NCBI RefSeq assembly: GCF_910584465.1
Contig: NZ_CAJUBK010000045.1
Span: 1 to 21,029 of the forward strand
Reading direction: 5' to 3'
Origin: an uncultured Oscillibacter sp.
Lineage (GTDB): Bacteria; Bacillota; Clostridia; Oscillospirales; Oscillospiraceae
DNA length: 21,029 nt
A program made the translations under genes and the position numbers. Position 1 is the first letter of the stretch. Each line of letters starts with the position of its first letter. This document shows, piece after piece, positions 1 through 7,367 of the stretch. The notes below the pieces were generated by a model. It did no database searches. It saw nothing but the letters and a program-made list of their open reading frames with translations, and had not been told where the DNA came from.

Positions 1-2
1 GC

Positions 3-107
3 GGCTCCTTCGGCGGGGGCGCAGGCCGGGGCGGCTTCGGCGGCGGCTCTTTCGGGGGCGGCGCGGGCCGGGGCGGCTTCGGCGGCGGCGGAGGCCGCAG
101 GAGATGA
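3..107 (+). CDS. C-terminal end of a Gly/Arg-rich protein (partial)
   Basis: Only the last 34 codons before a TGA are in the window; the start lies upstream. The peptide is two exact copies of a 14-residue unit, GSFGGGAGRGGFGG, followed by GGGRRR and stop, and the DNA repeats with a 42-base period (3-44 and 45-86). Gly-rich tails of this type, with scattered Arg and Phe, occur at the ends of TPM-domain membrane proteins and of some RNA helicases and RNA-binding proteins; which applies cannot be told without the upstream domain. The frame is supported by the repeat and by the absence of stops. A strong hairpin starts 6 bases after the stop, but its T-run lies on the other strand. Confidence 0.6.
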   Translation, partial: GSFGGGAGRGGFGGGSFGGGAGRGGFGGGGGRRR

Positions 108-140
108 AAAAACGGCCCCCGGCAGTGAAGCCGGGGGCCG
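107..140 (-). terminator. Intrinsic terminator of degV (minus strand)
   Basis: Perfect 11-bp stem (113-123 paired with 130-140, CGGCCCCCGGC) with a 6-base loop (AGTGAA). On the minus strand the stem is followed by TTTTTT (plus-strand A-run 107-112), the form of a rho-independent terminator for degV, whose stop is about 110 bases earlier. It may also slow transcription arriving from the Gly-rich gene, but there is no T-run on that side. Confidence 0.8.
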
Positions 141-250
141 TCCCTGTGCCCGTGGGAGCGGAGACCGCGCTGCCGTTCCGGCCTGGTCCATCGCCGGACT
201 GCCAGAGCGAGACGAAGCTCTTTTTGCGGACGCCTCCTCTCGAGGAAAAG

Positions 251-1126
251 TCAGTCCAGGACCTGGACCGCCGCGCCCAGGACGCCGTCGCCGATGTAGA
301 CGCTGAGGGTGCCGTCGATCTCGCCCTCCCAGATGTGGTCGTATCCCGGCAGGGCGGCGGTGAGCTTCTGCCGCACGGTCTCCATCTCGGCGGGGGCCCC
401 GCCGTTGGCCACGGCGAGGTTGTACTTCCTGTGCGCGCCGCAGCGCTCCGCGGTCATGGCTACCAGCTTGTCGATGACCTGGTTCCGGCCCCGGACCTTG
501 GCGACGGACTGGAGCTGCCCGTCGGGGGCGAAGGTGATGATGGGCTTGATCTGGAGCAGGGTCCCCGCCGTGGCGGTGACCTTGCCGATGCGCCCGCCCT
601 TCATCAGGTACTCCAGGGTGTCCACGGAGAAGAAGGGGGAGGTGCCCGCGATCAGCCGGGGGGCGCGGCGCTCCACCAGCTCCTCCCAGCCCATGCCGCC
701 GCGGATGTCCTCCGCCAGCTGCAGCACCGTCAGCCCCTGCCCCAGGGAGCCGCTGAGGGAGTCGAAGACCCGGATGGGGAAGTCGTCCCCGCTCTCCTCG
801 GAGATGAGGCGGACCAGGTTGTACGTGCCGGAGAGGCCGCTGGAGAGCATGACGGCGATGACGCCGTCATAGCCCGCGTCCCGGATCTCCTCCAGCACGG
901 CCCCCACGCTCTCCACGGAGGGCAGGGAGGTCTGGGGCAGTTCGCCGGAGCGGAGGCGGCGGTAGATGTCGCGGCCGTGGATGTTCACGCCGTCGGCATA
1001 TTCTCCGTCGGCGCAGAGGATGCGCAGGGGGACGATATAGATGTGCTCGTCCGCCGCCAGCCTGTCCGACAGATCCGCGCAGGAATCCGTCAGCAGGGCG
1101 ATCTTTTGAGGGACCACGTCGTTCAC
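251..1126 (-). CDS. DegV family fatty-acid-binding protein
   Basis: About 291 aa, the usual DegV length. DegV/FakB proteins bind a fatty acid and present it to the FakA kinase for phosphorylation at the membrane; this is family knowledge, as fakA is not in the window. Visible signatures are TDS near residue 13, QTSLPS (65-70), SSGLSGTY (95-102), the LEYLMKGGRIGK segment, KPII and the C-terminal GDGVLGAA. The start is uncertain. A GTG at 1126 lies only 2 bases after GGAG, while a GTG three codons later (1117) sits 11 bases away, so either may be used. The gene is transcribed alone, divergently from recJ, from a promoter at 1199-1227, and ends before a strong terminator. Confidence 0.93.
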   Translation of the reverse strand: MNDVVPQKIALLTDSCADLSDRLAADEHIYIVPLRILCADGEYADGVNIHGRDIYRRLRSGELPQTSLPSVESVGAVLEEIRDAGYDGVIAVMLSSGLSGTYNLVRLISEESGDDFPIRVFDSLSGSLGQGLTVLQLAEDIRGGMGWEELVERRAPRLIAGTSPFFSVDTLEYLMKGGRIGKVTATAGTLLQIKPIITFAPDGQLQSVAKVRGRNQVIDKLVAMTAERCGAHRKYNLAVANGGAPAEMETVRQKLTAALPGYDHIWEGEIDGTLSVYIGDGVLGAAVQVLD

Positions 1127-1198
1127 AACTCCTTTTTTCCCGATAGGCCGCGGTCCTCCGCCGGGGGAGGGCCGCCGCCGTCAAAGAGTATCAGCGTC

Positions 1199-1227
1199 AT
1201 TATCCCACAGATCTTGGGAAACTGCAA
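1199..1227 (-). promoter_or_regulatory. Sigma-A-type promoter of degV
   Basis: Read on the minus strand: -35 TTGCAG (1222-1227), a 17-base spacer, and -10 GATAAT (1199-1204) preceded by TGG, giving an extended -10. The -35 matches the consensus at only three positions, the -10 at five of six. The inferred start near 1192 leaves a leader of about 65 nt. Confidence 0.6.
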
Positions 1228-1238
1228 GCCCGATTTCG

Positions 1239-1267
1239 CCGATCGGCCCCTCCGGGAGGCCGATCGG
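1239..1267. repeat. Inverted repeat between divergent degV and recJ promoters
   Basis: CCGATCGG occurs at 1239-1246 and again at 1260-1267. The octamer is itself palindromic, and the two copies extend into a longer imperfect stem (CCGATCGGCC..CTC / GAGGCCGATCGG). It lies between the degV -35 (1227) and the recJ -35 (1301), with no T-run on either side. An operator shared by both promoters is the natural reading; a functionless hairpin is possible. Confidence 0.5.
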
Positions 1268-1300
1268 GGCAAAAATACGGAGGGATCGGGAGGATCTCTC

Positions 1301-1329
1301 TTTACCTGCGGGCCTTTTTCTGTTATAAT
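1301..1329 (+). promoter_or_regulatory. Sigma-A promoter of recJ with extended -10
   Basis: -35 TTTACC (1301-1306), 17-base spacer, -10 TATAAT (1324-1329, perfect) preceded by TGT, an extended -10. The inferred start near 1336 leaves a leader of about 43 nt to the recJ ATG. It lies in a short AT-richer stretch within GC-rich DNA. It probably drives recJ and rel, which are 1 base apart. Confidence 0.8.
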
Positions 1330-1378
1330 AGCCAAGTTATATCCTGCCTGTCCCCAGGCGCGGAAGGAGGGCGCTCCC

Positions 1379-3457
1379 ATGAGATACCGAAAATGGAACA
1401 TCGGCGCCCCCGCCGATGCGGACGTGGCGCTGCTGCGGGAGGCGGGCTATCCCTACCTGATGGCCCTGGTCCTGGCCGCCCGGGGCATCGGCTCCCCGGA
1501 GAGGGCGGCGGAGTTTTTGGACCGGGACCGGGGACTGACCCACTCGCCCATGCTCATGCGGGACATGGACAAGGCCGTGGCCCGGATCCAGCGGGCCGTC
1601 AGCAGCGGGGAGACCATCGCGGTCTTCGGCGACTACGACGTGGACGGCATCACCTCCACCGTGCTGGTGATGGACTATCTGAAGCGCTGCGGCGCGAAGT
1701 GCATCCGCTACATCCCCCGGCGGATCGAGGACGGCTACGGCCTCTCCAAGCCCGCCATCCAGGGCCTGCGGGACCAGGGGGCCACGCTGATGATCACCGT
1801 GGACTGCGGCATCACCGGCAACGAGGAGGTGGCCTTCGCGGGCTCCCTGGGCATGGACGTGGTGGTGACGGACCACCACGAGTGCAAGGAGGACCTGCCG
1901 GCCGCCGCGGCGGTGGTGGATCCCCACCGGCCGGACTGCCCCTATCCCTTCAAATCCCTGGCGGGCTGCGGCGTGGCGCTGAAGCTGGTCCTGGCCCTGG
2001 GCGGGGAGAACCGGGAGGACGCCCTCTTCGCCCGCTACTGCACCCTCGCCGCCATCGGCACCGTGGCCGACGTGATGCGGATGGAGGGGGAGAACCGGGC
2101 CATCGTCTCCTGCGGCCTGGAGGCCCTGCCCCACACGGATTTCGTGGGCATCCACGCCCTTTTGCGGGAGGCGGGGCTGGAGGGGAAGCCTGTCACCTCG
2201 ATCCAGATCGGCTTCGTCCTCTCCCCCCGGATCAACGCCGCGGGGCGCATGGGGGCGGCGGATCTGGCGGCAGATCTGCTGGAGGAGGAGGACCCCGCCC
2301 GCGCCGAGGAGCTGGCCCGGGAGCTGTGCGAGCTGAACCGGGAGCGCCAGGCCGTGGAACAGGCCATCTGCGCCGACGCGGTGGAGCAGATCGAGTCTTT
2401 GCGGCAGGAGGAGCGGAGCGCCCTGGTCCTCTCCAGCGAGGATTGGCACCAGGGGGTGGTGGGCATCGTCGCCTCCCGCCTCAGCGAGAAGTACTCCTGC
2501 CCCAGCTTCATGATCCACCTGAAGGACGGCACGGGCCGGGGCTCCTGCCGGTCCTACGGCGGGTTCAACCTTTTCGCCGCCCTGGAGTCCTGCGCGGACC
2601 TGCTGGACGGCTTCGGGGGCCATGAGCTGGCCGCCGGGTTCACCATCCCGGAGGAGAACATCGCCGCCTTCCGGGCCCGGATGAACCGCTGCGTCCGCTC
2701 CGCCACCGGCGGCGAGGCCCCGGTGAGCTCCCTGGACGTGGACGCGGCGGTGTCCGCCCCCAACGAGCTGACCCTGGAGCAGGCGGAGCAGCTGGAACAG
2801 CTGGAGCCTTACGGCGCGGGGAACCCCCGGCCGGTCTTCGCCCTGCTGGGGGCCACGGCGGAGGCCGTGCAGCCCGTGGGCCAGGGGAAGCACCTGAAGC
2901 TGCGCCTGAGCAAGGGCGCCAGCCGGTTCGACGCGATCTTCTTCTCCGCCACGGCGGAGGAGTGCGGCATCGCCGCCGGGAGCCGGGTGGACGCCGCCTT
3001 CTACCTCCAGGCCAACACCTTCCGGGGGAACACCACGCTGCAGCTGCAGCTGGTGGACGTGCGGCCCTCCCTGCTGCCCAGCCGGAACGAGGCGGAGTCC
3101 CTGGACCTGGTGCGCCGCCTGGTGGAGGGGGAGGCTGTCTCCGCCCAGGAGGCCGTCCGCCTCCGGGCGTCCCGGAACCAGTACGCCGCCTGCTGGCTGG
3201 CGCTGGAGAAGCGGCTGCGCCAGGGGAAGGCGGAGGAGGACTGCCTGCCCTATCTCCGGGACCTGGCGGGGCGGATGGGGGGGAGCGAGAGCTTCCTCCG
3301 GGCGGCGCTGGCGCTGGCGGTCTTCCGGGAGCGGGGGCTGATCTCCCTGGCCCGGAAGGGGGACCGGCTGACGCTGTGCCTGATCCCCATCCAGGGGAAG
3401 ACGGACCTGACGGAGTGCCCCTATCTGGTCCGGTTACAAGACAAGGAGGCGACGTGA
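1379..3457 (+). CDS. recJ: Single-stranded-DNA-specific exonuclease RecJ
   Basis: 692 aa. RecJ degrades single-stranded DNA 5' to 3' in recombinational and mismatch repair, using divalent metal ions. The DHH domain carries DYDVDG (85-90), VDCGIT (141-146), DHH (165-167) and GTVADVM (Asp 231). The DHHA1 region carries SPRINAAGR (272-280) and GGHELAAG near 411-419. An OB-like part follows at about 455-560, then a C-terminal extension of about 130 residues, seen in many Firmicute RecJ proteins. The open frame extends upstream to base 104, but that part is antisense to degV. The ATG at 1379 has GGAGG at 1366-1370, eight bases away, and lies below a clear promoter. The stop is followed one base later by the rel start, so the two are probably cotranscribed. 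Confidence 0.97.
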   Translation: MRYRKWNIGAPADADVALLREAGYPYLMALVLAARGIGSPERAAEFLDRDRGLTHSPMLMRDMDKAVARIQRAVSSGETIAVFGDYDVDGITSTVLVMDYLKRCGAKCIRYIPRRIEDGYGLSKPAIQGLRDQGATLMITVDCGITGNEEVAFAGSLGMDVVVTDHHECKEDLPAAAAVVDPHRPDCPYPFKSLAGCGVALKLVLALGGENREDALFARYCTLAAIGTVADVMRMEGENRAIVSCGLEALPHTDFVGIHALLREAGLEGKPVTSIQIGFVLSPRINAAGRMGAADLAADLLEEEDPARAEELARELCELNRERQAVEQAICADAVEQIESLRQEERSALVLSSEDWHQGVVGIVASRLSEKYSCPSFMIHLKDGTGRGSCRSYGGFNLFAALESCADLLDGFGGHELAAGFTIPEENIAAFRARMNRCVRSATGGEAPVSSLDVDAAVSAPNELTLEQAEQLEQLEPYGAGNPRPVFALLGATAEAVQPVGQGKHLKLRLSKGASRFDAIFFSATAEECGIAAGSRVDAAFYLQANTFRGNTTLQLQLVDVRPSLLPSRNEAESLDLVRRLVEGEAVSAQEAVRLRASRNQYAACWLALEKRLRQGKAEEDCLPYLRDLAGRMGGSESFLRAALALAVFRERGLISLARKGDRLTLCLIPIQGKTDLTECPYLVRLQDKEAT

Positions 3458-3458
3458 T

Positions 3459-5651
3459 ATGACGGTGCAGGAGCAGTACGGGCTGCTGGAAAAGACGATC
3501 CGGGGCTATAACCCGGCGGCGGACTTCGACCATATCCGGGCCGCCTTCGAGTATGCGGACCGCTGCCACGAGGGGCAAAAGCGCAAGAGCGGCGAGCCCT
3601 ATATCATCCATCCCCTGGCCGTGGCCCAGATCGTGGCGGAGGAGCTGAAGCTGGACTCGGAGTCCATCGAGGCCGCCCTGCTCCACGACGTGATCGAGGA
3701 CACCCCCGCCACCCACGAGGACGTGGCGAAGCTCTTCTCCCCCACCATCGCCGACCTGGTGGAGGGCGTCAGCAAGCTGACGAGGATCCAGTACGCCACC
3801 AAGGAAGACGAGCAGATGGAGAACCTGCGGAAGATGCTCATGGCCATGAGCAAGGACATCCGGGTGATCCTCATCAAGGTCTCCGACCGGCTCCACAACA
3901 TGCGGACCATGGAGTACCAGTCTCCGGAGAAGCAGAAGCAGAAGTCCCTGGAGACCATGGAGATCTACGCGCCCATCTCCCACCGGCTGGGCATGCAGCG
4001 GATCAAGTGGGAGCTGGAGGACCTGTCCCTGAAATACCTGGACCCGGTGGGCTATGAGGAGATCATCGCCCGGCTGGAGTCCCGGAAGGCGGAGTATGAC
4101 GCCTTCCTCCTCCGCACCCAGACCCAGATGGACGACCGGCTGACGGAGCTGGGCATCCGGCACACGGTCTATGGGCGCATCAAGCACCCCTATTCCATCT
4201 ACCGCAAGATGTTCAGCCAGAACAAGTCCCTGGACGAGATCTTCGACCTCTTCGCCTTCCGGGTGCTGGTGGACACGGTGGGGGACTGCTACAACGTGCT
4301 GGGCGTGATCCACGACATCTACAAGCCCGTCCCGGGCCGGTTCAAGGACTATATCGGCACCGAGAAGCCCAACGGCTACCAGTCCCTCCACACCACCGTC
4401 ATGGGCCCCGACGGCCTGCCCTTCGAGGTGCAGATCCGCACCTATAAGATGCACGAGATCGCCGAATACGGCGTGGCGGCCCACTGGAAATACAAGCAGC
4501 ACGGCCAGGGCGCGGGGACCGAGGGCAAATACGAGTGGGTCCGCCGCCTGCTGGAGAACCAGGAGGGCGCGGACGCGGAGGAGTTCATCCACTCCCTGAA
4601 GATCGACATGTTCTCCGACGAGGTCTTCGTCTTCACGCCCAACGGCGACGTGCAGAACCTCCCCGCCGGGGCCACGCCCATCGACTTCGCCTACGCCATC
4701 CACTCCGCCGTGGGGAACAGCATGGTGGGGGCCAAGGTCAACAACCGCATCGTCACCTTCGACCACATCCTGAAAAACGGCGACATCGTGGAGATCATGA
4801 CCTCCAAGTCCGCCAAGGGCCCCAGCCGGGACTGGATGAAGATCGCCAAGTCCAGCGAGGCCCGGAGCAAGATCCGCCAGTGGTTCAAGAAGGAGAAGCG
4901 GGAGGAGAACATCGCCAACGGCCGGGCCTCCTTCGAGCAGGAGCTGAAGCACGCGGGCCTGGTCATGAAGGACGTGACGGCCCCGGAGAACCTGCCGCAC
5001 CTGCTGAAAAAGGTGACCTACGGCTCCCTGGACGAGATGTACGCCGCCATCGGCTACGGCGGCTTCACCGCCCAGAAGGCGGTCAGCCGCATGAAGGGGG
5101 AGCTGATGCGCATCTCCCGCCAGCACCAGGCGGAGGAGCTCTTGACCGTCAAGCCGGAGGAGCCCCCCATCCCCGTGCCCAAGCCCGTGAGCAAGAGCGA
5201 GCAGGGCATCATCGTGGAGGGCCTGGACAACTGCCTGGTGAAGTTCTCCCGCTGCTGCACCCCCGTGCCGGGGGACGAGATCGTGGGCTTCATCACCCGG
5301 GGCTACGGCGTGTCCGTCCACCGGGCGGACTGCCCCAACGCCGCGCCGGAGCGCCGGGCGGGCCAGGAGGGCCGCTGGCTGCGGGTCACCTGGGGCACCG
5401 ACACCAACGAGAGCTACCCCACCACCATCGAGGTGGTGAGCAAGGACCGCTACAACCTGCTCCTGGACATCTCCACGGCCCTGTCCAGCACGAACACCTT
5501 CGTCTCCGGCCTGAACTCCCGGAGCACGGAGGACGGCTTCGCGGTCATCCGGCTGGAGATCCGGGTCCGGGACGGGGCGCAGATGAAGGCCATCATGAAC
5601 AAACTGGTCCAGATATCCGGGGTGCTGAAGGTCGTGAGGCCCGCCGGATGA
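3459..5651 (+). CDS. rel: Bifunctional (p)ppGpp synthetase/hydrolase (RelA/SpoT family)
   Basis: 730 aa, full length for a long RSH protein. It makes ppGpp/pppGpp from ATP and GDP/GTP on starved ribosomes and also degrades it. The HD hydrolase domain looks intact: H51, H76-D77 (LLHDVIED) and D143 (VSDR). The synthetase domain holds YSIYRKM, the RFKD motif (294-297) typical of bifunctional enzymes rather than the EXDD of RelA-only synthetases, NGYQSLHTTV, and FEVQIRT with E323. A TGS domain follows at about 387-448, then a Cys-rich segment with CCTPVPGD (C599, C600) and SVHRADC, and a C-terminal ACT domain from about 655. ATG 3459 has AAGGAGG 9 bases upstream (3443-3449) and starts 1 base after the recJ stop. 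Confidence 0.98.
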   Translation: MTVQEQYGLLEKTIRGYNPAADFDHIRAAFEYADRCHEGQKRKSGEPYIIHPLAVAQIVAEELKLDSESIEAALLHDVIEDTPATHEDVAKLFSPTIADLVEGVSKLTRIQYATKEDEQMENLRKMLMAMSKDIRVILIKVSDRLHNMRTMEYQSPEKQKQKSLETMEIYAPISHRLGMQRIKWELEDLSLKYLDPVGYEEIIARLESRKAEYDAFLLRTQTQMDDRLTELGIRHTVYGRIKHPYSIYRKMFSQNKSLDEIFDLFAFRVLVDTVGDCYNVLGVIHDIYKPVPGRFKDYIGTEKPNGYQSLHTTVMGPDGLPFEVQIRTYKMHEIAEYGVAAHWKYKQHGQGAGTEGKYEWVRRLLENQEGADAEEFIHSLKIDMFSDEVFVFTPNGDVQNLPAGATPIDFAYAIHSAVGNSMVGAKVNNRIVTFDHILKNGDIVEIMTSKSAKGPSRDWMKIAKSSEARSKIRQWFKKEKREENIANGRASFEQELKHAGLVMKDVTAPENLPHLLKKVTYGSLDEMYAAIGYGGFTAQKAVSRMKGELMRISRQHQAEELLTVKPEEPPIPVPKPVSKSEQGIIVEGLDNCLVKFSRCCTPVPGDEIVGFITRGYGVSVHRADCPNAAPERRAGQEGRWLRVTWGTDTNESYPTTIEVVSKDRYNLLLDISTALSSTNTFVSGLNSRSTEDGFAVIRLEIRVRDGAQMKAIMNKLVQISGVLKVVRPAG

Positions 5652-5662
5652 CGACGTCGAAA

Positions 5663-5752
5663 ATTCCGCTCCATTCCGTCCGGCTCCGCCGGACATCCAT
5701 TCCGCTCCATTTCCTCCGTCTCGCTTCAAGAGGGGACTGCGTCCCCCCTTGA
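5663..5752. repeat. Repeat and hairpin block after rel
   Basis: The same 13-mer, ATTCCGCTCCATT, occurs at 5663-5675 and 5699-5711 and flanks a perfect 7-bp hairpin (GTCCGGC 5678-5684, loop TCC, GCCGGAC 5688-5694). A second hairpin follows: 5726-5737 with 5741-5752, 11 of 12 pairs, loop TGC. Neither has a T-run, so they are not typical intrinsic terminators. The look is that of an intergenic repeat element. Confidence 0.5.
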
Positions 5753-5771
5753 GCATTCCCCCTTCCCCTGC

Positions 5772-5820
5772 GGGGGACGAAGGACGGGGGACGGAGGATG
5801 GGGGACGGAGGACGGGAGAC
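5772..5820. repeat. 14-bp tandem repeat, three and a half copies
   Basis: Copies GGGGGACGAAGGAC (5772-5785), GGGGGACGGAGGAT (5786-5799) and GGGGGACGGAGGAC (5800-5813), then half a copy, GGGAGAC (5814-5820). It ends 11 bases before the dtd ribosome binding site. A copy-number-variable array here could affect dtd expression; that is inference. Confidence 0.75.
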
Positions 5821-5846
5821 TAAATTTTTGTAAGGAGGGACCGCTT

Positions 5847-6287
5847 ATGCGCGCAGTCGTTACGCGGGTGGAGCGTGCCTCGGTCACCATCGAGGGACGG
5901 GTCAACGGTCAGATCGGGGAGGGCTACCTGGTCCTCTTGGGCGTGGGCCCCAACGATACGGAGGAGACCGCCGTCAAGCTGGCGGACAAGATCTGCAACC
6001 TTCGGGTCTTTGAGGATGAGGACGAGAAGATGAACCTGGACCTGGAGCGCGTGGGGGGGAGCCTGCTGGTCGTTTCCCAGTTCACCCTGTTCGCCGACAC
6101 CTCCTCCCGCCGCCCGGGCTTCTCCGGCGCGGCGAAGCCGGATCTGGCCATCCCCCTCTACGAGAGGTTCATGGCCCGTTGCCGGGAGCGGGGCTTCACC
6201 GTGGAGCACGGGGAGTTCGGCGCGAAGATGGACGTGGAGTCCCTGAACCACGGCCCGGTGACCATCCTCTTCGATACGGAAAGATAA
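5847..6287 (+). CDS. dtd: D-aminoacyl-tRNA deacylase Dtd
   Basis: 146 aa, the family's usual length. Dtd hydrolyses D-amino acids (and mischarged glycine) from tRNA in the cytoplasm, protecting translation. Visible features are the N-terminal MRAVVTRVERASV, the SQFTLFAD motif, RRPGFSGAA, and the C-terminal NHGPVTI carrying the Gly-cisPro element of the active site. ATG 5847 has TAAGGAGGG at about 5830-5838. It follows rel as in many Firmicutes, but here 195 bases of repeat-rich spacer come between, so cotranscription with rel is uncertain. Confidence 0.97.
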   Translation: MRAVVTRVERASVTIEGRVNGQIGEGYLVLLGVGPNDTEETAVKLADKICNLRVFEDEDEKMNLDLERVGGSLLVVSQFTLFADTSSRRPGFSGAAKPDLAIPLYERFMARCRERGFTVEHGEFGAKMDVESLNHGPVTILFDTER

Positions 6288-6308
6288 CGGGAGGGAGGAT
6301 CGATCTTC

Positions 6309-6731
6309 GTGGGACTTTTTTCCAGACTCTTCAAGGGGGAGGGGGCGAAGGGGCCGCCGCTGGGGGCCCAGCCGCGTAAGGGCTGGCCCTGGACCCTGTC
6401 GGTGGACGGGACGCCGGCCTCGGACGTCACGTGGGATGCCGTCGCCCGTGCCCTGGACGGCCTGGGCCCGCATGACGACCGCTTCGTCATCCTGGAGCAG
6501 AGGCAGGGGCGGGACTACTGGTATATCCAGAGCGCCGTGGCCCTGGCAGGCCCCCACACGGGGGAGTTCGTCGTCGGCGTGGGCTGGAACGGCCCGGACG
6601 GGAAACACTATATCGACCGTTGCGGCGGGGCCCGGGAGGCGGAGGAGCTGTTCCGGGCCGCCTGGGCGGGGGAGCCCCTGGACTTCACCGGTTTCGAGGA
6701 CCAGTCCGATATGCTCCCCGGCGGGCCCTGA
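6309..6731 (+). CDS. Uncharacterised 140-aa protein
   Basis: I do not recognise a family. The GTG start at 6309 has GGGAGG (6293-6298) ten bases upstream and lies 21 bases after the dtd stop; the next gene starts 21 bases after its stop, so it fits an operon. The protein begins MGLFSRLFKG, a short amphipathic or basic start that might touch the membrane, and then is mainly polar with aromatic patches: GWPWTLSVDG, DYWYIQSAVAL, VGVGWNGPDGKHY. There is no clear transmembrane segment or metal-binding motif. Codon usage matches its neighbours. The GTG start and coding status are supported by spacing and lack of a better frame, not by homology. Confidence 0.65.
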   Translation: MGLFSRLFKGEGAKGPPLGAQPRKGWPWTLSVDGTPASDVTWDAVARALDGLGPHDDRFVILEQRQGRDYWYIQSAVALAGPHTGEFVVGVGWNGPDGKHYIDRCGGAREAEELFRAAWAGEPLDFTGFEDQSDMLPGGP

Positions 6732-6752
6732 TGCGCGGGGAAGGAGGAGCGG

Positions 6753-7367
6753 ATGGATGTGAAGATGCTGCAGGTGGGCCCCCTGGGCACCAACTGCTAT
6801 ATCCTGGAGGACGAGGCGGCCCGGGAGGCGGCGGTGATCGACCCCGGCGGGGACGCCCAGGAGATCTTGGAGGCCCTGGGAGGGGCGGAGCTGCGCTATA
6901 TCCTCCTGACCCACGGGCACTATGACCACGTGGGGGCCGCGGCGGAGCTGGCGGAGGCCCGCCCCCAGGCGGAGGTCTATCTCCATGAGGCGGATTCCCG
7001 GGGCGTGGACCCCGCCCTGTTCCCCCTGAGCGGGCAGATGGAGGGCGTGAAGCCTTACGGCGAGGGGGACCGCCTGCCCCTGGGCGGGCTGGAGCTGGAG
7101 GTCCTCCACACCCCCGGCCACTCCGAGGGCAGCGTGACCCTCCGGTGCGGGGACCTGCTGTTCTGCGGGGACACGCTGTTCGCGGGGTCCTGCGGCCGGA
7201 CGGACTTCCCCGGCGGGAGCGTGCCGAAGATCCTGGCCTCCCTCCGCCGCCTGGGGCAGCTGGAGGGGGATCTCCGGGTCCTCCCCGGCCACATGGAGCC
7301 CACCACCCTGGACGAGGAGCGGGCCCGCAACCCCTATCTCCGCCAGGCCCTGCGGGAGGCGCCATGA
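6753..7367 (+). CDS. MBL-fold metallohydrolase (glyoxalase II-like)
   Basis: 204 aa. A single metallo-beta-lactamase domain with all metal ligands visible: THGHYDH (H54, H56, D58, H59), HTPGH (H119, H123), CGDTLF (D140) and LPGH (H180). The C-terminal LPGHMEPTTLDEERARNP resembles the small glyoxalase II-like (YcbL/GloB-related) hydrolases, which bind two Zn or Fe ions and cleave thioesters such as S-lactoylglutathione or a bacillithiol equivalent. It lacks the C-terminal helical domain of true GloB, so the substrate is open. ATG 6753 has AAGGAGG about ten bases before it. The stop overlaps the hemZ start (ATGA at 7364-7367), which implies translational coupling. Confidence 0.9.
   Translation: MDVKMLQVGPLGTNCYILEDEAAREAAVIDPGGDAQEILEALGGAELRYILLTHGHYDHVGAAAELAEARPQAEVYLHEADSRGVDPALFPLSGQMEGVKPYGEGDRLPLGGLELEVLHTPGHSEGSVTLRCGDLLFCGDTLFAGSCGRTDFPGGSVPKILASLRRLGQLEGDLRVLPGHMEPTTLDEERARNPYLRQALREAP

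Noticed and set aside
204..225. Weak hairpin AGAGC/GCTCT followed by TTTTT as a plus-strand terminator for the Gly-rich gene
   Set aside because: The stem is only 5 bp with an 8-base loop; possible but too weak to annotate as a feature.
104..1378. Upstream 425-codon extension of the recJ frame
   Set aside because: It lies antisense to degV, has Gly/Asp/Val-rich shadow composition, and the recJ ATG at 1379 has its own promoter and ribosome binding site.
2640..5756. 1038-codon minus-strand open frame opposite recJ and rel
   Set aside because: His/Gly/Leu/Val- then Pro/Arg-rich translation typical of the antisense frame of GC-rich genes; no ribosome binding site or recognisable domain.
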